In this document: in pieces, positions 53,687-64,000 of the stretch
Layout of the letters: each line of letters begins with the position of its first letter
How positions within the stretch are numbered: the stretch's first letter is position 1
NCBI GenBank assembly: GCA_024345305.1
Contig: BRON01000009.1
Location: forward strand, 744,001 to 808,000
Origin: Mrakia gelida
Lineage: Eukaryota; Basidiomycota; Tremellomycetes; Cystofilobasidiales; Mrakiaceae
DNA length: 64,000 nt
Reading direction: 5' to 3'
Position numbers and translations under genes: made by a program
The notes under the pieces: generated by a model
The model's input: the letters and a program-made list of their open reading frames with translations, nothing else
The model's database searches: none
Told to the model about the DNA's origin: nothing

Positions 53687-54126
53687 TTCCTTGGAGGACG
53701 AAAGAGGAGGGGGGTTCGTTCTCGAGCTCTGGATAGAGAAGGGAGGCTAGTAGGTCTTGAGAGGGAAAGAGGGGAGGGGGGGGAGGGAGGGAGAAGAAGG
53801 GAAGGAAGGAGGGTGTTGTCGAAGTTGAGAGGATGAAAACAGACGCGTCCGTGCCCTTCCTTCTCTTTTCGAATCTCTTGACGACCACCCAAAGTCGTTG
53901 ACGACGAGAAAATCACATCAGTGGATTCTCAGAGGATAGATCTGCCACAGATCAAGTAGCTCCGTTCTCGAAAGGAAAGAAGCAAAATTCCTAATCGATC
54001 TGCGCCAACCTTACTCTCCTTCTCTTGACCTTCGAATCCCTTTCGAGAACGACCTTCGCCCCCAAACCACATCTCCCCCTTCCTCCGTCCCCTCCCTTCC
54101 CTTTCCACCCTACAAACTCCTAAGCT
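53687..54126. other. Divergent promoter between BUB1 and VMA4
   Basis: A 440-bp spacer shared by two divergent genes. It holds a GACGCGTC palindrome near 53842. Its core ACGCGT is the yeast MCB cell-cycle element, so a role in BUB1 timing is possible but unproven. Confidence 0.5.
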
Positions 54127-56549
54127 ATGTCGAACCCCCGCCCACTGAACGATGAAGAAGTCGAGAACGAGATGAAGAAGATGGTCAGTCTCCTGCTCTC
54201 TCTGTCTACTTCGACTCTTGCTCGAACGAACCGCTCATCGCCGACCTTCCCTTCCCTCTTCTTCTTTTCCCTCCCTCAACCTCCCTTCATCCTCCCCTCC
54301 CCCTCTCACTCCTCGCTCGTGGTACTCGATATGGTCACTGGTCTGGACAGGTTGCTTTCATTTCTCAAGAAGCTCGAGAGAAGGCTAGGGAGATCCAGGT
54401 CAAGGCGGACGAGGAGTTCGCTATCGAAAAGGTACGTCACATCCTCGACCTTCCTTGCCTTCTGAAATGTGCTGGTTCGGGCCTCTCTAGGGCTCTCGGC
54501 GAGGGTTCGCTTCCCCTGCTCCGCCTGTCAGGGGAGTCGTTGTTGGACAAGTTCAGGCCAGAACGGAGAGAGCCGCAGGAACGTTGGCGAGATGGAACGA
54601 AGGAAGGACGTCTCTTGGCTCTCTCCCAGACCTTCAGAGCTCTAGGAGACGGGTGACTCGAAGCTCAGGCAGCTTTGGTATTAGCCTACGCCGCTCGGGG
54701 GGTGTCCTTGAGGTGCTGGTAGAGGGAAGAAGGGTTGAGGACCTGATTGGAGCGGCGGCGGCTGTGGGAGCGAGCTCAAAGAGAGTCTCGCTTCTTCCAA
54801 CCTCTGCAATCCCACCTTCACAGCAGCTCGACACTCCCGTCACTCTACTTGGCGGATTCTTTAGCTACGGAAGACGAGACTGGAGTCATAGAGAAGCTCA
54901 AGGTCGAAAGGGAGGGGTGCTCGTTGCTGCTCTCGAGCTCACGATCCCTTCCCCTTCCTCCCTTCCCTCTTCGCTGTCTCGCTTCGTTCCTCTGGCCCGT
55001 CATCCTACCCTACACCCACAGTACCTTTTCTCTCAGCTCATTCTCGTAAAGGAAATCAGATGCTGACTTCACTTCGCTTCTTTGCTTCTCGTTTCGTCTC
55101 CCAGGCCAAGATCGTCCGTCAGGAGTCCCTCAACATCGACGCCCTGTACGAGAAGAAGCACAAGCAGGCTGAGATCGGTCTCAAGATGTGCGTACTCGGT
55201 TTTTGCACATCTTCTGCTCTACGAGTCCCGAGCCTGCTCTTGGTCTCGTTGTCTACTCGTTTCGCTCTCGAACGTCGAGCCCCTGACTGACGACCTCCCC
55301 TCCCCTCTCCCTCCTCTTCGTCTCCTCCTCCCCTCACCGTCACCCAACAAACCTTCTGTCCTCCACATCCACTCTTACTCAACGCTCCTTCATTATCGAT
55401 CCTACCAACCACCTCTTCATCGCCCTCGAATTCCACCTTCCCTCTTCTCCAGCGCCCAATCCACCATCCTCAACACCTCGCGACTGAAGATCCTTCGAGA
55501 ACGAGAGCAGCTCCTCTCGGATCTCTTCGACGAGGCTCGAAAGGGTGTCCTCGACCTCGCTAAGGATCAGACCAAGTACGCCAAGTTGATGGAGCTCTTG
55601 ATTGTTCAGGTTCGTCCTTGTTCCTTCTTCCGTTCCCTTCTTGACGACTCGACGCTCTCGACGCTCGACCAGCTTCCCTCCAATCCTGCACCACCACCCC
55701 AACCCGGCTCGCTTCTCAAATCTTCGCTCAAGGTCTCGTTCGTTCTCGAAGAATCACAGCACTGACCTCACCCTCTCTCCCCTCCTCCCTCGCCTCGCTT
55801 CCCTTTCGCTCCTCACAGGGACTCCTCATCCTCCTCTCCCCCTCCTGCACCCTTATCGTCCGAGCTTCCGACCGAAAGCTAGCTGCCAAAGCCGGAGAGG
55901 CCGCCGCCAAGCAGTACAACGAGATCTCTGGAAGGACCGTGGTCGTGACCATCGACGAGAGCGAGGACCTCCCCGCGGAGTCGGCTGGAGGAGCCAAGTT
56001 GGCTGGGGCTGGAGGGAGGATGAAGGTGAACAACACCCTGGATGAGAGGTTGGGCTTGTTGGAGGATAAGGTGAGTCCTTCTTCCGTTTCTTTGGTTGAG
56101 GGTTGGGTTGGGAGGAGGAAAAGAAGAGACGAAGAGAGGGAGGAAGAGACGTCGTTTCGACGCGAAGTTCTCTGTTCGTTCGGGATCGCGCTCTGAGCTG
56201 GGAGCTCCCCATCTCCCAGCGAGGTCAGCTTCCACTCCTCCTACTCCCTCGACCGCACTCGAACAATCCACCTCGTCTCGACCTCTCGTTCCTCCAAAGC
56301 CTGGCCTCGCTCTCACCCGAAACGCGTCGAGCTCACACCTTCCCCTCCTTCCCTTCTTTTCCTCTTACAGATGCTCCCCGAAATCCGAGCAGATCTCTTC
56401 GGTCCCAACGAGGTTAGTCCACCCACCCACCCACCTCAACTCTCTACCCTCTCTCACCCGCAACCCAAACTGACCCTCCTCCCTCTTCGAACTCTCTTCC
56501 CTCCCTCCTCGCTTCCCACCCAAACCAGAACCGAAAGTTCTACACATAA
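54127..56549 (+). CDS. VMA4: V-type proton ATPase subunit E
   Basis: Peripheral-stalk subunit of the vacuolar proton pump. ATG 54127 gives MSNPRPLNDEEVENEMKKM; joined exons read VAFISQEAREKAREIQVKAD, EEFAIEK, AKIVRQESLNIDALYEKKHK, then LNTSRLKILREREQLLSDLF, GLLILLSPSCTLIVRASD and MLPEIRADLFGPNE-NRKFYT. This is the complete E-subunit pattern, including the conserved PEIR-LFG-N-KF-T end. Seven exons; stop TAA at 56547-56549. The intron after EEFAIEK is 673 nt, unusually long. Protein about 220 aa, the usual length. Confidence 0.95.
54432..55104 (+). other. Long 673-nt intron in VMA4
   Basis: Donor GTACGT after GAA AAG, acceptor CTCCCAG before GCC AAG. It is several times longer than most introns here. 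No box C/D or H/ACA snoRNA pattern was evident. Internal ORFs are shadows. Confidence 0.75.
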
Positions 56550-56993
56550 ACACCTTCTCCCTCCCACCCCTTGCCTCCCTACATACATAGTCCTTCGAAC
56601 GATGATCGTTTTTCGCATGAGCTCTCAAACGTTCGAACGAAAACGGGAGCTAGCAAGAACGGGCGCCTGAGCGAGTCGAGCTGACGAGAGGGAGCTCGCG
56701 AGACGAGAAGGGAGCAGGGCATCAAGATCGTTAAGAGCAGCGTATTAGGATTAAAAGGTAAGTGAGTAAGTAGATTGGGGCACGGGCAAGGGATACAGGG
56801 CTATAGGGAAACAAAGCAAACACAGAGGACCGATAAGGGAGAGAGGGAAGAAAAAGCAGAAGCTAGAAGACGGTCAAACTAACATTCCGAGCCGACTCGC
56901 CCACCTCCACTTCGAGACGAGGACGAGGGGGGTGGCGAGAGGTGTGGGACGGGGGTTGAAAGTGAGGATTGGTTGTCGAGCCCATCACGAAAG
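56550..56993. other. Convergent spacer
   Basis: Terminator region between VMA4 and a minus-strand small protein gene. No gene seen. Confidence 0.5.
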
Positions 56994-57501
56994 TCACGCA
57001 AAGGCACCTGCGAGACCCAGGGAGAAGAGTAGGAGGGGGACGGTTGGGTAGAGGAAGATGAGCGGGGAGATGTCCGAGCTTGAGGAGGGGGAGGGAGGGA
57101 GGGACTGGAGACGAGGGAGAGAAGAGCGGGAAGGAGTCAGTTTTTCCGGTTTTGAAAGCAAGGGCAAGGAGAAGAGATGGGCGAGATGGATGGGCTGAGG
57201 GCTGAAGGGATGTCGAGAGGTTGGGCAGGTAGAGAATCGTGAAAACATGACGTACCTTGTATTCCTTTCCCTCTGGTCCCTGCCAGCTTCCATCCTCCAG
57301 ACTCGACTCGGCGGAGGAGATGTACGGAGACGAGTAGGTCGAGGAGCGTTGGTAGACCGAGGAGAAGGGCGAGGAGGGCTGGATGGGAAGGAAGGACGGG
57401 AAGGGAGGGAGGGAGGACGTAAGCTTCGGTGTGAGCTCGCCTCGGAAGGTCAGGTTTTGTTGTTGAGAGAAAAAGAGACTCACTTGGTAGGTGACGGACA
57501 T
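56994..57501 (-). CDS. Small C-terminally membrane-anchored protein, about 83 aa
   Basis: Three exons in frame: MSVTYQ (18-nt first exon from ATG 57501), a Ser/Tyr-rich middle (SSVYQRSSTYSSPYISSAES...GPEGKEYK), and a last exon with SDISPLIFLYPTVPLLLFSL, a hydrophobic helix ending AGAFA then TGA at 56996-56994. The layout is that of a tail-anchored protein with a short lumenal end. The family is not recognised. Confidence 0.62.
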
Positions 57502-58149
57502 GGTTCTGAGAGAGGGAGGGAGAGAGAAGGGCGGAGGGCGTTGAAGTTGAGAGAGAAGTCGGGCGTGAAGAGGTCGTGGTTGGGGGGGATGGGACGGAAA
57601 AGGAGAAGGATTGAAGCTCAAGTTGGGAGTCAGCGAAAGCTGACATTCCCCCTCCCCTTCCCCGCGACCCTTCCTCATTTCTTCAAGAGCCTTTAAGGCC
57701 TGTTTGGTTGCGTGTCTCTCAAGTTTTTTTCATGCTCGATCTGAGGCCGAACGAAGAGAGTTCTATCTCCCCACAGATTTGCTCAGCCTAGGAGAAGGAA
57801 AGTAGAAGGAGAGAGAGAGAAGGAGAAACCGCATCCGGCTCCCTGGCGATCGCGAGCAGGGCTTGATCAGCCTCCGATTTCTCGCGGCCGATGATGCGTT
57901 CCCTGAACTGAAAAGTTTTCGCAGAGAGGCTTGAGAGTCGAATCCAGGGGATGGTGGAGAGAGAGAGACAAATTTTCAGTCGTTCTAGAGATCAAGTCGC
58001 GTGAGACGACCCTAGGCCCCCTTTCTCTCTCCTCCCTCGGTGAGCTTCTCGGACACTCGCCTCCTCCTCTTTCTCCGTTCCGTCTCTCTCCATTTCGTCG
58101 CGTAAACAAAAAGGAGTCGGGCATTATGATCGTTCTAAGGTTCACCTCC
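57502..58149. other. Spacer between two minus-strand genes
   Basis: Promoter of the small tail-anchored gene and terminator of DBP5. No gene or RNA element recognised. Confidence 0.5.
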
Positions 58150-60626
58150 TCAAGCCTTGAGGGCAGTTTTGATCGTCTGTGAGAAGAGGGGAGAGGGAAG
58201 AGAGGAGGGTCGAGTCAGTTGTGTGCGAACTCGACGCGTCGAATCGAAGAAGTGACCGGTTTGCGAGTCTGGCACTGACCTTCTCCATCTCGTCAAAGTC
58301 TCCAGTCTCAACCCTGACGATCTCCCTTCCAAGAGCAACCTGAATAGCGTTCATCTCCTCCCAAGATCGCTTGTCGTGAACGAAAGCAATCGCGACTCCC
58401 TTCCTTCCGAATCGTCCAGTTCGACCTGTTTTCGCGAACGTACCACGCGTCAGTTCAGATCTCGAGACGCGAAAAGTAGAGACAATGGGAGGGAGGGTAC
58501 TCACCGACTCGGTGAAGGTAGGTCTCGACGTCAGGCTGTCCGTTTCCAGTGAGAGGCATGTCGTAGTTCACGACCATGTTGACCTGCTGGATGTCGATTC
58601 CTCGAGCGATAACGTTGGTGGTGATGAGAACCTTGGTCTTCCCATCTCGGAATCCATCGATGGTAGCATCTCGAGCTCCAGAATCCTGTTGACCGTGGAG
58701 GGAAGCGACTTGATGACCTTCAGCGAGCATCCGACGAGCGATGAGGTCCGCGGTGTCTCGACGCTGGAGAGAGACGCGACGAAGACAAGTATGGGCAAGG
58801 AACGAGGTCAGAACTTCATCTTCTCGTCGAAGAGGAGCTGTGATCTGGAAAAGAAGATGGAAACGAACCTTGCAGAAGATGATACTCTGCCCAATCGTCA
58901 ACAGACTGTAAAGCTCGACGAGGACGTCGTACTTCGCCTGCTCGTCCGAGCAGTCCATGTAGAACTGCTTGATACCGTCGACCGAGAGCTCCTCCTGCTT
59001 GAGCTTGATCTCGTTGGCCGTAGGAGCGAACTTGACGGCAAAGTTTCGAACGAGGTCGGGGAAGGTGGCGGAGAAGAGGATGAGTTGGGTGGATTTGGGA
59101 AGCATGCTGGACGGGCGAGGAAGAGACGACAACGGCTGGTCAGCTTCGAGGATCTATGCACTGTCGATAGAGAACGAGAGAAACGAGAGGGAGGTAATCG
59201 TCGACTCACTTCTTGACCCTGAGCGTCTGTTCTCCCAAGCTCTGCTGATCCAACATGTTGTCGGCCTCGTCGAGAACGAACACCTTGACCTCCTTAGGAT
59301 CGAGCTTCTTCTTGACGATCATGTCCATGAGAGTTCCAGGAGTACCGACGACGACGTGAGCGGTGATGGGAGCGGAGTGACGGTCGAAAGAGTCCTTGAC
59401 ACCGAGGAAGACCTGAACGGGAGTGAACTGTCCCATCGTTCGAATGACCTCCTCGATTTGACGAGCCAACTCTCGAGAAGGAGCGAGACAGATGGCCTAA
59501 AAAGGGAGAAGGAGGAGAGGAAGAAGGAGAGGGTGGATAAGTCGAACGTTAGGTGGGCTTCGTTCGAGAGGCGACGAGTTGAACGCGACGACGCGATGGA
59601 GGGAAAGAGAGCGGAGGAGGGAGGGACGAACCTGAACCGTGTTCCTGGAGAAATCTATCCGACTGAGCATCGTAAGTGTGAAGGCAGCGGTCTTTCCAGT
59701 GCCAGACTGAGATTGACCGATCATGTTTCGAGGTCTGAGCCGGTAGCGAAGAGAGGAAGAGACGAGAGTCAGCCATCGCGAGCTCACTTCGAAGGGAGGG
59801 AACGAACGAAGACGTCGAACTCACGGGTTCTGGAGCAGCAGAGGGAGAGCTCGCTCCTGGATTTTACTGGGCTTCTGGAACTTCATAGCGTAGATACCCT
59901 TCAGAAGATCGGGGTGGCTGATAGGATGGGAAGGAAGGAGGAGAGTCGAGGTGAGCTCAACTTGATCTTTGGAAGGAGAAGCTCGTGAAAGGAAGGGGGA
60001 AGGGGAAGAGACGTAGACTGACAGACCGAGATCCTCGAAGTTCTTGATACTGAAGAGAGGAGAGTTGGGATCGGCTTGTTGATCGGCGAGGGTGACCTAG
60101 GAAGGAGAGAAGATGGAGAAGGGAGGGAAGGAAGGGAAAAGGTGAGCTCGTGGAAGCTGAACGAAGGAGCTCTTTTGCAGCTCCCTTCGGACAGAACGAG
60201 AGCTCAAACGACTAACCGAGACTTGGTACGAGTTTGGTGTAATGTTCTCCGCTGATAGGAATAGAGCAGAACGAAATGGAAGGGGAGTAGTTAGCTCAGA
60301 AACTCGTCCGACCTCGACCTCCTCCTTCGTTCTTTGAACGGTGTTCTCAACTCACCATCAGCAGCCTTGACCTCAGCCTCGGGCTTCTTCTCCTCCTTCT
60401 CCTCAGCATCTGTCGACAATCCTCCGATCCTGGAAGCTAACGAGCTGATCCCTCGGTCTGGAGTAGCGGTCGCCGTGGTGGGCGAAGATGGAGCTGGAGA
60501 GGTCGCTGGAACGGCAGGGGTGGTGGTGGAAGCAGTCGAAGGAGCTTCCTCGATCCATCCATCGGCAGTGGTCGTAGTCGTGATAGAGGGAGACTCCTTG
60601 GGAGCCTCGGCGGGAGGAGTGGACAT
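58150..60626 (-). CDS. DBP5: DEAD-box mRNA-export helicase Dbp5/DDX19
   Basis: Removes export factors from mRNPs at the cytoplasmic face of nuclear pores, stimulated by Gle1 and IP6. ATG 60626 gives [16 protein letters not shown], a Thr/Pro-rich N-terminus. The core follows: [15 protein letters not shown] (Q motif), [20 protein letters not shown] (Walker A), [89 protein letters not shown] and [13 protein letters not shown]. The end is KTALKA then TGA at 58152-58150. Several exons; every helicase motif is intact. The [10 protein letters not shown] and RALPLLL blocks are specific to Dbp5 within the DEAD-box group. Confidence 0.94.
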
Positions 60627-61010
60627 GAAGGGAGAAAGGTGGACGGGACGGGGGTGGTGGGGTGAGGGAGGGAAGGAAGGCTCGAGCTCAACCGTCCTTC
60701 AGCTTTCTCGTCCGCAGAGTTTGTTGACTTTTTTCCTCACTTTTTGTGTCTTTGAAGGCAGACACCTTGGCCTCTGAATCTTCTGAAGACAACTCTGACC
60801 ATCAGAAATGCTTGGTTGACCAAAACGAAGGGCTGATGAGGCCTCTTTCGTTCTGCGAGGGAACGCGTCGGCGTCTGAACCTCTAAGGTTCTCAGCTCTT
60901 ACCAAGGAGACAGTCGGTTCTCTTATTTCTCGAGTCGCTTGTACAACATACTAGAGGAGACTGCGTGTGGGCGGAGTGATACGCAGATACTATGGGTAGC
61001 AAGACGCGTC
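60627..61010. other. Spacer between DBP5 and the second MDR gene
   Basis: Promoter of DBP5 and terminator of the MDR gene. A GACGCGTC palindrome lies at about 61003. No gene seen. Confidence 0.5.
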
Positions 61011-62747
61011 TCAAGCTCCGATTCGGATCACGACCTTTCCCCTCGCCTTCCCACTTCCAACGAGAGCGTAAGCAGCGAACAGGTTCTCCTCGTCCCAGTC
61101 CCGAATCGAGTCGATAGGTACGGTGAGCTTTCCTGTGAGAAGGAACGAGAGTGTTCGAGTCAGTCCAAAAGTTGAACGCGTCTGCCTCGCGTTCGGCATC
61201 TCTGTTCCCAACTCACCTTCCTCAGCCCACTTCGCCAGATCTTCCAGATAGTGCGTCTTGGTCTCCAGCATAGCATACGTCCATTTCCTGGGAGTTCCTC
61301 CGAGCCGAGTCGGTCTGAACCCGTTGAGTGCGAACGAGAATAGGACGCGAGCCGTCGTGAGGGAGAAGAAGGCCTTTGGAACCTCGCCTCCGATGTTGAT
61401 GACTTGGCAGCCGGGGAGGAGGTACTTGACTGAGTTTTTGTAAAGGGGTTGGGAAGCCATGGTGTCGAGGATGAGGTTGAAGCCGAGTGAGGAGGAGAGG
61501 GAGTGGGACGCGGCGAGTTGTTGTTCGATGGGGGAGGTGGTGTAGTCGAGGATCTGTGCGACGAGAGACAGGTTTCAGAGACGACTCAAATGAAGTCATG
61601 GGACAGAGGAGAGGGAAGCCACGAACCTCATCGGCTCCAAGAGCGAGACACGCGTCTCTCGACGAAGACGAGCACGAAACAACGACGTGAGCTCCCAGGA
61701 CCTTCGCGACTTGGATGGCGAACCTTCCGACGGCGGTTCCTCCTCCTAATTTGAGAAGTAAGTAAGAGGGTGGTATTGATAGAGTCAGCGAAAAGGCTCC
61801 GTGAATAAGCCTCGACGCGTCGAACGAAAGCCGAAAAAGACGCGACGATCCGAGAAGACGACGGACCGTTGATGAAAAGTCGATCGCCATCCTTCAGGCC
61901 TCCAACCGTAGTCAAGCAGTGGTGAGCCGTTGATCCAGCGAGTGAAAGACCAGCGACCTGCTCGAGGGAAAGAGTCGAAGGCTTGAGGCAGAGATCCTTT
62001 TCCTGCAAGTTCAACGCGTCAGTCAGCCCTGCTCGTTCTTCTCTTCCCATCTTCTTCGCAGGTACTCTCAGACGACATGTCTCCACTAGATCCCCAAGAA
62101 GCGAAAGGATCTGCACTTACAGGAACGACAGCGTACTGGCAGATGGCTCCTCGTCCGAGCTTCAACCCTCCCTCGGCTGCTGAGACGATTCCAAACACGA
62201 GATCTCCGTTCTTGAAGCGAGTAGAGTCGCTGGCATCGACGACTGTTCCAGATAAATCTGCTTCGGGGACGGCTGAAGAAGATGATGTAACAAAAAGACG
62301 AACGCAGTGAGCTGGGGAGTCGAAAGGAGCAAACGGGTCGAGTCGCTCGACTGGGATTCGTCGCTTACTGGGCAGCTTTCTTGCGAATGCGGGAAGGAAT
62401 CGCATCATGGTTTGGCTATGAGATGAAGGAGGATAAGAGAGAGGTCAGTGAACGTTCTCTCGAAGTGACCTAGCAGGAGAAAGCGGACGCGTCCCTTTCG
62501 TTCTTCTTCCCTCGCCTCCCTCCCACTTCCAGCCCTCCCACCAAGAGCTCATCCTCTCTCCCTCAACATCAACCATAGAAGATCAACGAACTCACAATCC
62601 AGGATTCAAAGCAGCGAACGACACCTTCACCAGCACCTCTCCCTCCCCTGCTTTCGGAACGGGAGCGTCCCTCGAGAACTTGAGCACGTCGATGGGCTCG
62701 CCTTTAGCGACTTGAAGCCAGGTTGATTGAGTCGGGGGGATGGACAT
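61011..62747 (-). CDS. MDR-superfamily zinc-independent oxidoreductase, copy 2
   Basis: Paralogue of the gene at 46243-48034. ATG 62747 gives MSIPPTQSTWLQVAKGEPID; shared blocks include GEVLVKVSFAALNPG, SGTVVDASDSTRFKNGD, GGGTAVGRFAIQVAKVLG, VVVSCSSSSRDACLALGADE and GKVVIRIGA, ending at TGA 61013-61011. Intron positions correspond to those of copy 1. No structural zinc cysteines, so a quinone-reductase-like NAD(P)H enzyme is expected. Substrate unknown. Confidence 0.85.
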
Positions 62748-63051
62748 TGACGAGGAAAGATGTGCGAGAGTGGGTGTTGAGATGAATGTGGTTCGGAAGG
62801 AAGGAGAGAGCTCGACTTGCGAGTCGAAGAAGCTCGCGGTTGCCCGAACCTCGAGGCCGAGACGAGGCCGTCGGGGTCGAGTCGAGCGCTTCTGCTGGCA
62901 CAGAATCAAAGGAAGATGTATAAGCGTGTATCTATGGACCAATGGTTAGGTGACCGGTTATCCTATTCCAAAACAAATCCACAAAAAGAGCGAGAGATTG
63001 AGCGAGGCTCAACGGAATCTAACCAAATCGCGACGCGTCGACCGTCGTCCC
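62748..63051. other. Spacer upstream of the second MDR gene
   Basis: Promoter of the MDR gene and terminator of the next minus-strand gene. No further gene seen. Confidence 0.5.
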
Positions 63052-64000
63052 TCAATCGCTCATCCCCTCAGCTCCTGTCGAACTCCCCTTCCTCCTCCCC
63101 TTCTGGCTCCCTCCCCCTACTTTCCCCCACAACCCTACTCCCTTAACCCTCACTCCTCCACCGACCTTCTTCCTCCCTCCTCCAACCGCCTCGCCGCTGT
63201 CATCCGCCTCTCCCCCTCCAGCAGAACTCTCCGAGCTCATCCTCCTTCGGATCTTCTTCCCAGCCATGCTGATGCTCCTCTTCCATGTCCCCGCCAAGGC
63301 ACTAGGACTCAAACTCTGAGCTCGTTCGGGCGTGTCGTCGTCGTTGGGAGAACGGATGGACGCGAGGTCGAGTCGCTGAGGAAGGAAGTTTGGCCCGCCT
63401 GGAGTGAGTGGAGGAGAGTTCGATCCGCCTGAGGTTGTTGTGAACTCGGAGGAGTGCTTGGTGTGAGGGCGGGAGGGAGGAAGGGAGGGGTTGAGGGAGA
63501 TGACGTCCTCGGGGACTGAGGGGAGGAGACGCGTCGAAAATGAGACGAGAGGGAGGTTAGCTTCGTTCGAGCAACGCTCAGAGACCCCAAAGGTTGGTAG
63601 AGGATATAGACAACTCACCATCCAACCCACCAACATGATAACTCCTCCCAACCGACCCAAACGGCAACGACGCCGACCCTCTCTTCCTCCTCCTCGTCAC
63701 TTCCTCTTCCTCCTCAGCCCGTCTCGTTCTCTCCTCCTCCCACCCCCTCTTCTCAGCCTCCCACCCCTCTCTCTCTTTCCTCCACCCTTCCCTCTCTCTC
63801 TGCCATCCCTCTCTCATCCTCTCCTCCTCATCCCTAGCCTCCTTAACCTCCCTCGACGCGACCTCCAAAGCTCGTCCACTCAATCGAATCGCCTCCTCCA
63901 TCATCTCCCTCCCCCCTCGATGCAGAATCGCACTGCTCTCGAGCATCTTCACCGAATCCTCTTCTTCGGCGGGAGTGGTGGAGGAAGAGGAGGGGAAAGA
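63052..64000 (-). CDS. Coiled-coil protein, 5' part outside window
   Basis: Two exons are visible, and the gene enters from the right edge. The upstream exon (to about 63620) has a long charged helix with near-repeats of a Glu/Arg/Trp unit (QREREGW, RKEREGW, EAEKRGW), typical of a coiled coil. The 3' exon, from an acceptor at about 63519, is Ser/Pro-rich (NSPPLTPGGPNFLPQRLD) and ends in a Gly/Lys-rich basic tail with a stop at 63054-63052. The family is not recognised. Confidence 0.6.

Noticed and set aside
54584..55066. 160-codon ORF inside the VMA4 intron as a nested gene
   Set aside because: Low-complexity Arg/Ser/Gly content, no splice-supported start, no motif; most likely a chance open frame.

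Overview
The window is nuclear DNA of an intron-rich, GC-rich basidiomycete fungus, most likely a red-yeast type Pucciniomycotina (Rhodotorula/Sporobolomyces-like). The evidence is the dense short introns (mostly 50-120 nt, donor GTGAGT or GTTCGT, branch site GCTGAC 15-45 nt before the acceptor), the strong C/G third-position codon bias, and a basidiomycete HD1-type homeodomain mating gene. No rRNA, tRNA, CRISPR array or intact transposon was seen. All gene models were read by eye, so exon edges are approximate unless a coordinate is given.

Layout, left to right: DBP2 DEAD-box helicase (-, 3' end cut by the window edge); an orphan protein (+); NUP188 nucleoporin (+); an F-box-like protein (-); a solo HD1 homeodomain gene (+); a coiled-coil protein with an in-frame stop (-); an NmrA-like NAD(P)-binding protein (-); a small Cys-rich ORF (+); a very intron-rich orphan of about 1,200 aa (-); a small membrane protein (-); an unclear spliced locus (-); a TET/JBP-like 2-oxoglutarate dioxygenase (+); a small orphan (-); an interrupted locus (+); VPS34 PI3-kinase (+); two divergent F-box genes; an MDR-type oxidoreductase (+); BUB1 checkpoint kinase (-); V-ATPase subunit E (+); a small tail-anchored protein (-); DBP5 helicase (-); a second MDR oxidoreductase paralogous to the first (-); and a coiled-coil protein cut by the right edge (-).

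Most genes are unlinked housekeeping functions: mRNA remodelling and export (DBP2, DBP5, NUP188), vesicle and vacuole biology (VPS34, VMA4), the spindle checkpoint (BUB1) and F-box proteins. The more unusual content lies in gene structure. In DBP2 the reading frame across a 1,043-nt intron near the 3' end is restored only if a single-nucleotide exon is spliced in. In the TET/JBP-like gene two complete introns abut with no exon between them. HD1 stands without its usual divergent HD2 partner, and a standalone TET/JBP-like dioxygenase lies 13 kb away. A palindromic octamer, GACGCGTC, recurs in introns and spacers far above expectation.
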